Shown here: positions 1 to 5,937 of the stretch, in pieces
Numbering within the stretch: the stretch's first letter is position 1
How the letters are laid out: each line of letters starts with the position of its first letter
Assembly: GCA_023393485.1 (NCBI GenBank)
Contig: JAEWLD010000026.1
Span: forward strand, 1-6,598
Reading direction: 5' to 3'
DNA length: 6,598 nt
Source: Bacteroidota bacterium
Lineage (GTDB): Bacteria; Bacteroidota; Bacteroidia; Flavobacteriales; Flavobacteriaceae
Program-made: the position numbers and the translations under genes
Notes under the pieces: model-generated
What the model saw: the letters and a program-made list of their open reading frames with translations, nothing else
Told to the model about the DNA's origin: nothing
The model's database searches: none

Positions 1-462
1 AAAGAATAATTTGCGGTTTTCGACCGAATAGCCGCCCTCGGATTCGTCCCAGAGATGATCGACCTCACTGACCGTTCCATCGTCGTTATAGGTGTAATCA
101 GTATAATTCTCGAAATCCGGCCCGACGTAAAAATTCGACAAATGCGAAAGCCGGCCAGAGCTATCGTAGTCCAACCCGGTATGGATGTTCTCGAGGCCCG
201 CAGCATTTTGCCAGCTCACTGCAGAAATCCTATCGCCCGAATAACTGTAAACGATTTTGCCTTCATCCATCGAAATATAATTGAGCTTATTCCCATTATA
301 GTGATAGGTCGCAATATAAGCTTCGCCGTCATCATAGGTCTGTACAATTTTTTTCAATAATGTGCCGCCGGACGAGTTTGGATCACCGTCAGATGAACAC
401 GACACAAGTAAACAGGCTATGATAAACCCGATTGCCGAAAATGTCGACTTCAGTTGGCCCAT
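1..462 (-). CDS. Putative surface lipoprotein with YD/RHS-like repeats (3' end outside window)
   Basis: Reading the minus strand from an ATG at 462-460 gives 154 codons with no stop before the window edge, so the C-terminal part is missing. Residues 1-22 form a lipoprotein signal: a short N-region with K5, a hydrophobic stretch from about 8 to 20, and the lipobox LVSC with C22 as the predicted lipidated cysteine. SSDGD follows. In Bacteroidota, Ser/Asp-rich residues just after this cysteine are known to direct lipoproteins to the cell surface, so surface exposure is inferred. The mature part shows spaced Tyr-x-Tyr...Gly-x-hydrophobic units: YHYNGNKL (53-60), YSYSGDRI (72-79), LDYDSSGRL (97-105) and YTYNDDGTV (123-131). 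They resemble YD/RHS-type beta-strand repeats. No catalytic motif is visible, and the role is unknown. It lies downstream of alaS in the same direction, 67 bp away and behind a possible terminator, so it may be transcribed separately. Confidence 0.85.
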   Translation of the reverse strand, partial: MGQLKSTFSAIGFIIACLLVSCSSDGDPNSSGGTLLKKIVQTYDDGEAYIATYHYNGNKLNYISMDEGKIVYSYSGDRISAVSWQNAAGLENIHTGLDYDSSGRLSHLSNFYVGPDFENYTDYTYNDDGTVSEVDHLWDESEGGYSVENRKLFF

Positions 463-497
463 GACTTTTTTTGACAAATAAAATAATTTTTTTGCAC

Positions 498-521
498 AAA
501 AAAACACGGAAGGTCATTCCG
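498..521 (-). terminator. Possible intrinsic terminator after alaS
   Basis: On the minus strand, 8 nt after the alaS stop codon, CGGAA (521-517) pairs with TTCCG (511-507) around a 5-nt loop. Two bases later comes a run of seven T (504-498). The stem is only 5 bp, so termination may be partial and some read-through into the downstream lipoprotein gene is possible. The call rests on geometry alone. Confidence 0.45.
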
Positions 522-529
522 GGCTTATT

Positions 530-3160
530 TTATTTCACAAAATCTTCAGCGTGTTCAAGTGCCGATGGAATACCGAGCACATCCTTGCCGCCGGCCGTCG
601 CAAAAAACGGTTGTCCGCCGCCGCCGCCGTGGATGTATTTGCCCAGTTCACGAACCACTTGCCCGGCATTGAAACCGCGCTGGCCGACGAGTTCTTTTGA
701 GATGTAGCAGGTCAGCATCGGTTTGCCTTCATCGGCCGTTGCCAGCACGATGAACAGGTTGTTGCCGAGCGCTGCGAGTTCGTACGCCAAATCTTTAGCG
801 CCTTCGGCATTCAAATCGACTTGTTTGGCGAGAAAATGAACACCATTGATTTCCCTGATTTCACTTGCGAGTTCACCTTTGAGGCTTTTTGCTTTGTCCT
901 TCAAAAGCGCTTCGACCTGTTTCTTGAGTTTCGCGTTTTCGTCCTGAAGTGCGACAACCGCTTTGACCGAATCCTGCGGGTTTTTCAAAACCGACTTGAT
1001 TTCAGACAAAAGGTTTTCGTGTTCGGCGAAATAACGCTTCACCGCTTCGCCGGTAATGGCTTCAATCCGCCTAATTCCTGCCGCAACCGCGCCTTCGCTG
1101 ACGATTTTAAAATGCCAGATGTCGGCCGTGTTCGGCACGTGGATGCCGCCACAAAGTTCGACGCTGTCGCCGAATTTGATCGCGCGGACGTGGTCGCCAT
1201 ACTTTTCGCCGAAAAGCGCCATCGCGCCTTCGTTAATCGCCTCGGCGAACGGCATGTTGCGGCGCTCGACAAGCGGAATGTGCTCGCTGATTTTCTCGTT
1301 GACAAAATCTTCGACCTGTTTGATTTCGCTGTCAGTCAATTTGGCGAAATGCGAAAAGTCGAATCGCAAATAATCCGGTGCTACAAGCGAACCTTTTTGC
1401 TCGACATGCTTGCCCAAAATGGCGCGCAAAGCCTGGTGCATCAAGTGCGTCGCAGAATGGTTTGCTGCAGTTTCATCGCGCAATTCCCTGTTGACTTTCG
1501 CTATGAATTTGCCGTCAATATGTTCGGGCAACTCGCGGGTAATATGCAAAATGAGGTTGTTTTCCTTTTTGGTATCGATGACCTCGATCGTATCGTTGAT
1601 GTTCGAAATCGTGCCTTTATCGCCTACCTGGCCGCCGCCTTCGGGATAGAACGGCGTATGGTCGAGGACGATTTGGTAGAGTTTGCCATCTTTTTTGGAG
1701 TCGATTTTCCGGTAGCGCAGGATTTTGACTTCGTTGACCAGTAGATCATAGCCTACGAATGGCTCGGTGCCGTCGCCTTCATTGACAATCGTCCAGTCAT
1801 CGGTCGAGACCTCAGACGCCGCGCGCGAACGCGTTTTTTGTTCGAACATCGCTTTTTCAAAACCGGCTTCGTCGAGGTTCAGGTTCCGTTCACGCAGAAT
1901 CAGCGCGGTCAAATCAATCGGGAAACCGAAAGTATCATACAATTCAAACGCTTTTTGCCCTGAAACGGTATCGGTTTTTTCAGTCGAAATCACATTTTCG
2001 AGCAGTTGCAGACCTTGGTCAAGCGTACGCAAAAACGAGGTTTCTTCCTCTTTCATCACGCTCATCACGAGATTTTTCTGCGCGCGGATTTCGGGAAACG
2101 AATCGCCCATTTGCCACGCCAGCGTTTCAACCAGATGATAAATAAAAGCTTCCTTAGTATTCAAAAACGTAAACCCATAGCGGATTGCGCGACGCAAAAT
2201 CCTGCGGATGACGTAACCCGCGCCGGTGTTCGACGGAAGTTGGCCATCGGCAATGGCAAAAGCGACTGCGCGGACGTGATCGGCGATGACGCGAATGGCG
2301 ATGTTGACTTTTTCTTCGGCCTGGTTTGCTGCTTTGATCGTGTATTTCGCGCCTGTAATTTTTTCGATGTGTTGAATCAGCGGCGTAAAAACGTCGGTGT
2401 CATAATTTGATTGCACGCCTTGCAAAACCATGCACAAACGCTCGAAGCCCATTCCGGTATCGACGTGTTGCGCAGGCAGTTTTTCGAGTGAACCGTCGGC
2501 TTTGCGGTTGAATTCCATGAACACATTGTTCCAGATTTCAACGACCTGCGGATGGTCGGCGTTGACCAGGTCGCGGCCCGGCTGCTTCGCTTTTTCTTCG
2601 GCCGAACGGATATCGACATGGATTTCGGAACACGGTCCGCACGGACCCTGATCGCCCATTTCCCAGAAATTGTCTTTTTTGTTGCCGAGCAAAATGCGGT
2701 CTTCGGCAATAAGCGATTTCCAGATGTCGTACGCTTCCTGGTCAAACGGCACGTTTTCTTCCTTTGAACCTTCGAAAACAGTGACATACAGAATATCTTT
2801 ATCGATTTTATAGACTTCGGTCAACAATTCCCAAGCCCAGTGAATCGCTTCTTTTTTGAAGTAATCGCCAAACGACCAGTTGCCGAGCATCTCGAACATC
2901 GTATGGTGATAGGTATCGATCCCGACTTCTTCCAAATCGTTGTGTTTGCCCGAAACGCGCAGGCATTTCTGAGTATCGGCGATGCGCTTGCTTTTCGGCG
3001 TGCCGTTTCCGAGGAAAAATTCCTTGAACTGCGCCATGCCTGAATTGTTGAACATCAGCGTCGGATCATCTTTGAGAACGATTGGCGCCGACGATACGAT
3101 CAAATGGCCTTTGCTTTTGAAGAAATCAAGGAATTGCTGGCGGATGTCTTGTGACTTCAT
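530..3160 (-). CDS. alaS: Alanine--tRNA ligase (AlaRS)
   Basis: This cytoplasmic class II synthetase charges tRNA-Ala with alanine using ATP and hydrolyses mischarged Ser/Gly-tRNA-Ala. It is 876 residues, the normal full length. The N-terminal catalytic core has the motif 2 region [10 protein letters not shown] (71-80) with [16 protein letters not shown] after it, DTGMGFERL (234-242), and motif 3 in [18 protein letters not shown] (312-329). The editing domain carries HSATH (H568, H572) and CGGIH (C670, H674), the four expected zinc ligands. A Lys/Glu-rich coiled coil links it to the C-Ala domain, whose glycine-rich segment [14 protein letters not shown] lies at about 845-858. The editing motif reads [13 protein letters not shown], where many bacterial enzymes have CGGTHV..TG.IG; all metal ligands are kept, so this looks like a lineage variant. 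The ATG at 3160-3158 is directly preceded by A/T-rich repeat sequence rather than a Shine-Dalgarno site. The gene is divergent from the M23 peptidase gene. Confidence 0.98.
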   Translation of the reverse strand: MKSQDIRQQFLDFFKSKGHLIVSSAPIVLKDDPTLMFNNSGMAQFKEFFLGNGTPKSKRIADTQKCLRVSGKHNDLEEVGIDTYHHTMFEMLGNWSFGDYFKKEAIHWAWELLTEVYKIDKDILYVTVFEGSKEENVPFDQEAYDIWKSLIAEDRILLGNKKDNFWEMGDQGPCGPCSEIHVDIRSAEEKAKQPGRDLVNADHPQVVEIWNNVFMEFNRKADGSLEKLPAQHVDTGMGFERLCMVLQGVQSNYDTDVFTPLIQHIEKITGAKYTIKAANQAEEKVNIAIRVIADHVRAVAFAIADGQLPSNTGAGYVIRRILRRAIRYGFTFLNTKEAFIYHLVETLAWQMGDSFPEIRAQKNLVMSVMKEEETSFLRTLDQGLQLLENVISTEKTDTVSGQKAFELYDTFGFPIDLTALILRERNLNLDEAGFEKAMFEQKTRSRAASEVSTDDWTIVNEGDGTEPFVGYDLLVNEVKILRYRKIDSKKDGKLYQIVLDHTPFYPEGGGQVGDKGTISNINDTIEVIDTKKENNLILHITRELPEHIDGKFIAKVNRELRDETAANHSATHLMHQALRAILGKHVEQKGSLVAPDYLRFDFSHFAKLTDSEIKQVEDFVNEKISEHIPLVERRNMPFAEAINEGAMALFGEKYGDHVRAIKFGDSVELCGGIHVPNTADIWHFKIVSEGAVAAGIRRIEAITGEAVKRYFAEHENLLSEIKSVLKNPQDSVKAVVALQDENAKLKKQVEALLKDKAKSLKGELASEIREINGVHFLAKQVDLNAEGAKDLAYELAALGNNLFIVLATADEGKPMLTCYISKELVGQRGFNAGQVVRELGKYIHGGGGGQPFFATAGGKDVLGIPSALEHAEDFVK

Positions 3161-3302
3161 TAATTTGAAAATTTGAAAAATTTGAATATTTGGAAATGCT
3201 GTTGTTATATTGAAATTTGACTATCCGACTTAGAAATAAAGCAGACATTAAACTGCAAACATTCCATTTTCAAATTTCCAAATTTCCAAATTTCCAAATT
3301 TC
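3161..3302. repeat. Inverted pair of CAAATTTC-type tandem arrays upstream of alaS
   Basis: The right arm (3271-3302) is four perfect head-to-tail copies of the 8-mer CAAATTTC, preceded by the related CATTTT (3265-3270). The left arm (3161-3198) holds degenerate copies in the opposite orientation, with units such as AATTTGAA, AATTTGAAA and ATTTGGAAATG spaced 8-9 bp apart. Read as its complement, it aligns with the right arm over about 38 bp with a few mismatches. The spacer (3199-3264) contains one more exact inverted copy, GAAATTTG at 3212-3219. The arms could fold into a long imperfect AT-rich hairpin. The left arm ends directly at the alaS start codon, so alaS ribosome binding must take place within repeat sequence. 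No ORF or transposase is present. It may be a dispersed intergenic repeat, a regulatory hairpin, or simple slippage-generated sequence. Confidence 0.8.
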
Positions 3303-3326
3303 ACCGCGCGACGAAAACTATTTTAT

Positions 3327-3334
3327 TAAATTTG
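3327..3334 (+). promoter_or_regulatory. Probable Bacteroidota -7 promoter box for the M23-MerR genes
   Basis: TAAATTTG matches the TAnnTTTG -7 consensus used by the primary sigma factor of Bacteroidota exactly. It lies 47 bp before the M23 peptidase ATG, which implies a leader of about 40 nt. A clear TTG-containing -33 element at the usual distance is not visible; the nearest candidate is TTTC at 3299-3302, inside the last CAAATTTC repeat unit and 24 bp away. The call rests on the -7 match and position only. Confidence 0.45.
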
Positions 3335-3346
3335 CTTCTGTCCGGC

Positions 3347-3362
3347 TTTTGCAAGCGCAAAA
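3347..3362 (+). other. Small perfect hairpin in the predicted leader of the M23 gene
   Basis: TTTTGC (3347-3352) and GCAAAA (3357-3362) are perfect inverted repeats around the 4-nt loop AAGC. If the promoter at 3327-3334 is used, this stem-loop would sit within the first 10-25 nt of the M23-MerR transcript. It is not followed by a T-tract in the plus direction, so a terminator is unlikely. It could be a 5' stabilising structure, a protein-binding palindrome, or chance. Confidence 0.35.
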
Positions 3363-3381
3363 ATAGGATATTTTTAAAAGA

Positions 3382-4359
3382 ATGAAGAAGGTAAAATATT
3401 ATTACGATCCCGAAACGCTTGCCTATAAGAAAATCAAGCGGAAGAAACGGACCAAATTCGGCTATGCAGCGCTGTTTTTGCTGGCTGCCGCGCTGTTTGG
3501 TTTTCTCGGGGTCGCCGTCCTTCTCAACACATCGTTCTTTGAAACGCCAAAAGACAGATTGCTGACTCGGGAGATTGAAAACCTAAGGCTCAATTATGCG
3601 ATCGTCAACAAGAAAATGGACCAGATTGACGAGGTCATCGGGAACATTGAAGACCGCGACAACAATCTTTACCGCACCTATTTCAACGCCGCCCCGATTC
3701 CCGAAGAACAGCGCAAAGCGGGTTTTGGCGGGGTCAACCGATATAAGGAACTCGAAGGTTACAATAATTCACAGTTGGTGATCGACACCAGAAAACGTGT
3801 TGACGTGCTGTCAAAAGAGCTCGTAATCCAATCAAAATCACTTGATGAAATTCATCGGTTGGCCAAGGAAAAAAGCAAGTTGTTACTCGCGATTCCGGCA
3901 ATCCAACCGGTGCAGAACGAGAAACTGCGCGCTGTCGCCTCGGGTTTCGGTTACCGGACCGATCCATTTACGAAAGTCAGGAAATTTCACGCGGGAATGG
4001 ATTTCTCGGCCAAAACCGGAACGCCGATTTTTGCGACTGGCGACGGTGTTGTAGCCAGGGCCGATGCCGGCGCATCGGGTTACGGCAACCACATCGTGAT
4101 CCGCCACGGATACGGCTACGAGACATTGTACGGGCATTTGAGCAAATACAAAGTGCACGCGGGGCAGCGTGTAAAACGCGGCGATGTGATCGGCTATGTA
4201 GGATCGACTGGCAGAAGCGAGGCGCCGCATTGCCATTATGAAGTGCACAAAGGCGGCGTGGTCGTCAATCCGCTCAATTTTTATTACGGCAATATTTCGG
4301 CTGCAGAGTTTGTGGCCATTTCAAAATTAGCAAACCAGGAAAACCAATCTTTAGATTAA
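3382..4359 (+). CDS. Membrane-anchored M23 family metallopeptidase (LytM-type)
   Basis: A 325-residue peptidoglycan endopeptidase-like protein. A basic cytoplasmic N-terminus (residues 1-26, rich in Lys/Arg) is followed by one transmembrane helix at about 27-49, with no cleavage site. A charged region at about 57-95 probably forms a coiled coil, and a further helical stretch runs to about 170. The C-terminal M23 domain (about 180-300) has all LytM-type residues: zinc ligands H203 and D207 in FHAGMDF and H285 in HCHYEVH, with catalytic histidines H252 (YGHLSKY) and H283. It should therefore be an active zinc enzyme facing the periplasm that cuts peptide cross-links of the wall. A physiological role in growth, division or remodelling is inferred from the family. 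The start has an A/T-rich upstream region and no strong Shine-Dalgarno site, as is usual in this phylum. Its stop overlaps the next gene's start in TAATG, suggesting translational coupling to the MerR-type gene. Confidence 0.95.
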   Translation: MKKVKYYYDPETLAYKKIKRKKRTKFGYAALFLLAAALFGFLGVAVLLNTSFFETPKDRLLTREIENLRLNYAIVNKKMDQIDEVIGNIEDRDNNLYRTYFNAAPIPEEQRKAGFGGVNRYKELEGYNNSQLVIDTRKRVDVLSKELVIQSKSLDEIHRLAKEKSKLLLAIPAIQPVQNEKLRAVASGFGYRTDPFTKVRKFHAGMDFSAKTGTPIFATGDGVVARADAGASGYGNHIVIRHGYGYETLYGHLSKYKVHAGQRVKRGDVIGYVGSTGRSEAPHCHYEVHKGGVVVNPLNFYYGNISAAEFVAISKLANQENQSLD

Positions 4360-4691
4360 TGCACATCGATTTATCACCAGACAAAAGATATTACAGCATT
4401 GGCGAGCTGGCCAGGGCGTTTAACGTCAATGCTTCGCTGATCCGGTTTTGGGACAAGGAGTTCGATATCCTCAAACCAAAAAAAAATGCCAAAGGCAACC
4501 GGATGTTCACGCCCGAAGATGTCAAAAATCTTCAGTTGATTTACCATTTGGTCAAAGAACGCGGCTTTACGCTCGACGGCGCCAAAACACATTTAAAGGA
4601 AGGCCAGAAAAAGACGTTGGATAAATTTGAGATCATCAGCAAGCTTGAAAGGATAAAAGCGGAGTTGGTGAGTATAAAGAATGAGCTCTAG
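4359..4691 (+). CDS. Small MerR-family transcriptional regulator, DNA-binding domain only
   Basis: A 110-residue protein consisting almost entirely of a MerR-type winged helix-turn-helix. YYSIGELARAFNVNASLIRFWDKEF (11-35) is the helix-turn-helix, followed by the wing with GNRMFTPEDVKNLQLI (46-61) and a helix at about 62-80. The remaining 30 or so residues are a Lys/Glu-rich helix that probably makes the antiparallel dimer coiled coil. There is no effector-binding domain and there are no metal-sensing cysteines, so no ligand can be inferred. The target is unknown; autoregulation, or control of the neighbouring envelope genes, is a guess from position. The ATG at 4359 shares a base with the M23 stop (TAATG). 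The TAG stop at 4689-4691 is the first three bases of a heptamer repeat array. The same short architecture is, as I recall, common in Flavobacteriaceae, so truncation need not be assumed. Confidence 0.92.
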   Translation: MHIDLSPDKRYYSIGELARAFNVNASLIRFWDKEFDILKPKKNAKGNRMFTPEDVKNLQLIYHLVKERGFTLDGAKTHLKEGQKKTLDKFEIISKLERIKAELVSIKNEL

Positions 4692-4837
4692 TGGCTAGTT
4701 GTTAGTGGCTAGTTGCTGGATGTCGCTTCTAAATTGAGCTTTTACTTTTAAATTAAACATAAATAATAATCAAATCTTTAAACCTAGACTAATCTTGCAG
4801 CTTCTAGTCACTAGAAACTAGAAACCAGCAACTAAAA
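4689..4837. repeat. Inverted pair of TAGTnnC heptamer arrays between merR-like gene and lemA
   Basis: The left arm (4689-4723) reads as five 7-bp units: TAGTGGC, TAGTTGT, TAGTGGC, TAGTTGC and TGGATGT. The 14-bp halves 4689-4702 and 4703-4716 are identical at 13 positions. The right arm (4803-4837) is a heptamer array in the other orientation: TCTAGTC, ACTAGAA, ACTAGAA, ACCAGCA, ACTAAAA. TAGTTGCTGG at 4710-4719 has a perfect reverse complement at 4825-4834, and CTAGTGGCTAG (4688-4698) matches the complement of 4804-4814 at 10 of 11 bases. The 79-bp spacer is very AT-rich. The left arm starts on the merR stop codon, and the right arm ends 9 bp before the lemA ATG. No ORF lies inside. It may be a dispersed short-tandem-repeat element or a hairpin affecting mRNA ends. 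Confidence 0.8.
4790..4797 (+). promoter_or_regulatory. Weak candidate -7 box for the lemA operon
   Basis: TAATCTTG differs from the TAnnTTTG consensus at one position and lies 49 bp before the lemA ATG, within the AT-rich spacer between the heptamer arms. I found no convincing -33 TTG element at the expected distance. A separate promoter here is plausible because 155 bp separate the merR-like stop from lemA, but this site is only the best of weak candidates. Confidence 0.25.
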
Positions 4838-4846
4838 CCAAACATC

Positions 4847-5434
4847 ATGAGAAAATTTCTCCCCTGGATTATCGGAATCGGAATCGTATTGATACTTTTC
4901 GTATGGATCAAAAACATCAACAACACTGCGGTGAAACTCAACCAGAACATTGAAGAAGCCTGGGGCAACGTCGAGACTTCTTATCAGAGGCGAAATGACC
5001 TTATCGGAAACCTGGTCAACACCGTAAAAGGTTATGCCGAACACGAAAAATCAACTCTGACGGCGGTCATCGAAGCGCGCGCCAAGGCTACTTCTATACA
5101 AGTCGACCCGTCGAACATCACACCTGAACAATTGGCCGCTTTCAGCCAGGCGCAAAGCGGGGTTTCGTCCGCGCTCGGAAGACTTTTGGTATCGGTCGAG
5201 CAATATCCGAACCTGAAGGCTGACCAAAATTTCCTCAAATTACAAGACGAACTCGCAAGCACCGAGAACCAGATCTTGACCGCGCGCACACGTTTCAACG
5301 AAGCCGTCAAGCCGTATAATAATCACATCGGAACATTTCCGAATTCAATATTTGCGGGCATGTTCGGCTTCCAGAAAAAAGAGTACTTCAAATCTGTCGA
5401 AGGCGCCGATAAACCCGTAGAAGTCAAATTTTAA
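4847..5434 (+). CDS. lemA: LemA family membrane protein
   Basis: A 195-residue protein with an N-terminal transmembrane helix (about 5-22) followed by a helical LemA domain. Family signatures are the NIEEAWGNVETSYQRRNDLIGNLVNTVKGY block (34-63), LVSVEQYPNLKAD (114-126), and RFNEAVKPYNNHIGTFP (149-165). The length is normal and complete. LemA proteins are expected to be inserted with a very short N-terminus and a soluble alpha-helical domain outside the cytoplasm; their molecular function is not established. The start is preceded by A-rich sequence and the last unit of the heptamer array. The TAA stop overlaps the ATG of the following TPM-domain gene (TAATG), indicating translational coupling. 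LemA next to TPM-domain genes is a recurrent bacterial arrangement, so a common envelope process is likely but unspecified. Confidence 0.95.
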   Translation: MRKFLPWIIGIGIVLILFVWIKNINNTAVKLNQNIEEAWGNVETSYQRRNDLIGNLVNTVKGYAEHEKSTLTAVIEARAKATSIQVDPSNITPEQLAAFSQAQSGVSSALGRLLVSVEQYPNLKADQNFLKLQDELASTENQILTARTRFNEAVKPYNNHIGTFPNSIFAGMFGFQKKEYFKSVEGADKPVEVKF

Positions 5435-5877
5435 TGTCTAAAGCAGAAAACTTCCTGACGCCGGCCGAAGAAGCCGAAATCGTCGAAGCGATCCGATTGG
5501 CCGAAAAGGAAACCTCGGGCGAGATCCGCGTGCATATTGAAAAGACGGCTTCGGGCGATGCATTTGACCGCGCCCGCGAAGTTTTCCACTTGCTCGGCAT
5601 GGACAACACCGCGCTCAAAAACGGCGTGCTGATTTACGTTGCCGTCGACGATCACAGTTTTGCGATTTGCGGCGATAAAGGCATTGACGACGCCGTGGCC
5701 GACAATTTTTGGGATTCGACCAAAGATGTCATTGCGGCGCATTTCAGCAAGGGAAATTTCAGGCAAGGGCTGATTGACGGAATCAAACGCGCCGGCACAG
5801 AATTGCAACGTTACTTTCCATGCCAGGACGATGACAAAGACGAGTTGTCAAACGAAATTTCAAACGGCGCATTATGA
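5434..5877 (+). CDS. Cytoplasmic TPM-domain protein (no signal peptide)
   Basis: A 147-residue single-domain protein of the TPM family (also called TPM_phosphatase or repair family). The domain spans about 8-126: an N-terminal helix (LTPAEEAEIVEAIRLAEKET), a beta strand GEIRVHIEK (29-37), the core strand NGVLIYVAVDDHSFAICGDKGIDD (63-86), and C-terminal helices including FRQGLIDGIKRAGTELQRYF. There is no signal peptide or transmembrane segment, so it should stay in the cytoplasm. It resembles, from memory, the small metal-binding TPM protein BA42 of the marine flavobacterium Bizionia argentinensis; this was not checked. The phosphatase label of the family is not proven for bacterial members, and I assign no reaction. 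The acidic tail (CQDDDKDELSNE) is notable. It is coupled to lemA through TAATG, and the exported TPM gene follows after 60 bp in the same frame. Confidence 0.9.
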   Translation: MSKAENFLTPAEEAEIVEAIRLAEKETSGEIRVHIEKTASGDAFDRAREVFHLLGMDNTALKNGVLIYVAVDDHSFAICGDKGIDDAVADNFWDSTKDVIAAHFSKGNFRQGLIDGIKRAGTELQRYFPCQDDDKDELSNEISNGAL

Positions 5878-5937
5878 AACCAACCACGGAAAAATATGCG
5901 TGCCGAGGTTCACGAACACCAAAAACAACTGGAACGC

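Noticed and set aside
471..707. Plus-strand frame with a TTG start overlapping the alaS 3' end
   Set aside because: It is mostly antisense to alaS, the codon pattern is unconvincing (Ser/Pro-rich) and it has no recognisable domain.
821..1744. A 307-codon open frame on the plus strand, antisense to alaS
   Set aside because: It lies wholly inside alaS. The translation is a Phe/Asp/Arg-rich mixture without domains, as expected from reading the complement of a codon-biased gene. Other shorter antisense frames in alaS are the same kind of artefact.
3271..3302. CRISPR-like repeat array
   Set aside because: The 8-mer copies are directly head to tail with no spacers, and no cas genes are nearby. 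It is a simple tandem repeat.
4359..4691. MerR-like gene as a truncated pseudogene
   Set aside because: The winged helix-turn-helix and the dimerisation helix are both intact, and the frame starts in a coupled TAATG junction. Short MerR proteins without an effector domain are a normal form in this phylum as far as I recall.
4689..4837. Insertion sequence or classical MITE
   Set aside because: There is no transposase ORF, and the arms are tandem heptamers rather than unique terminal inverted repeats. No target-site duplication could be recognised, so it is listed only as a repeat.
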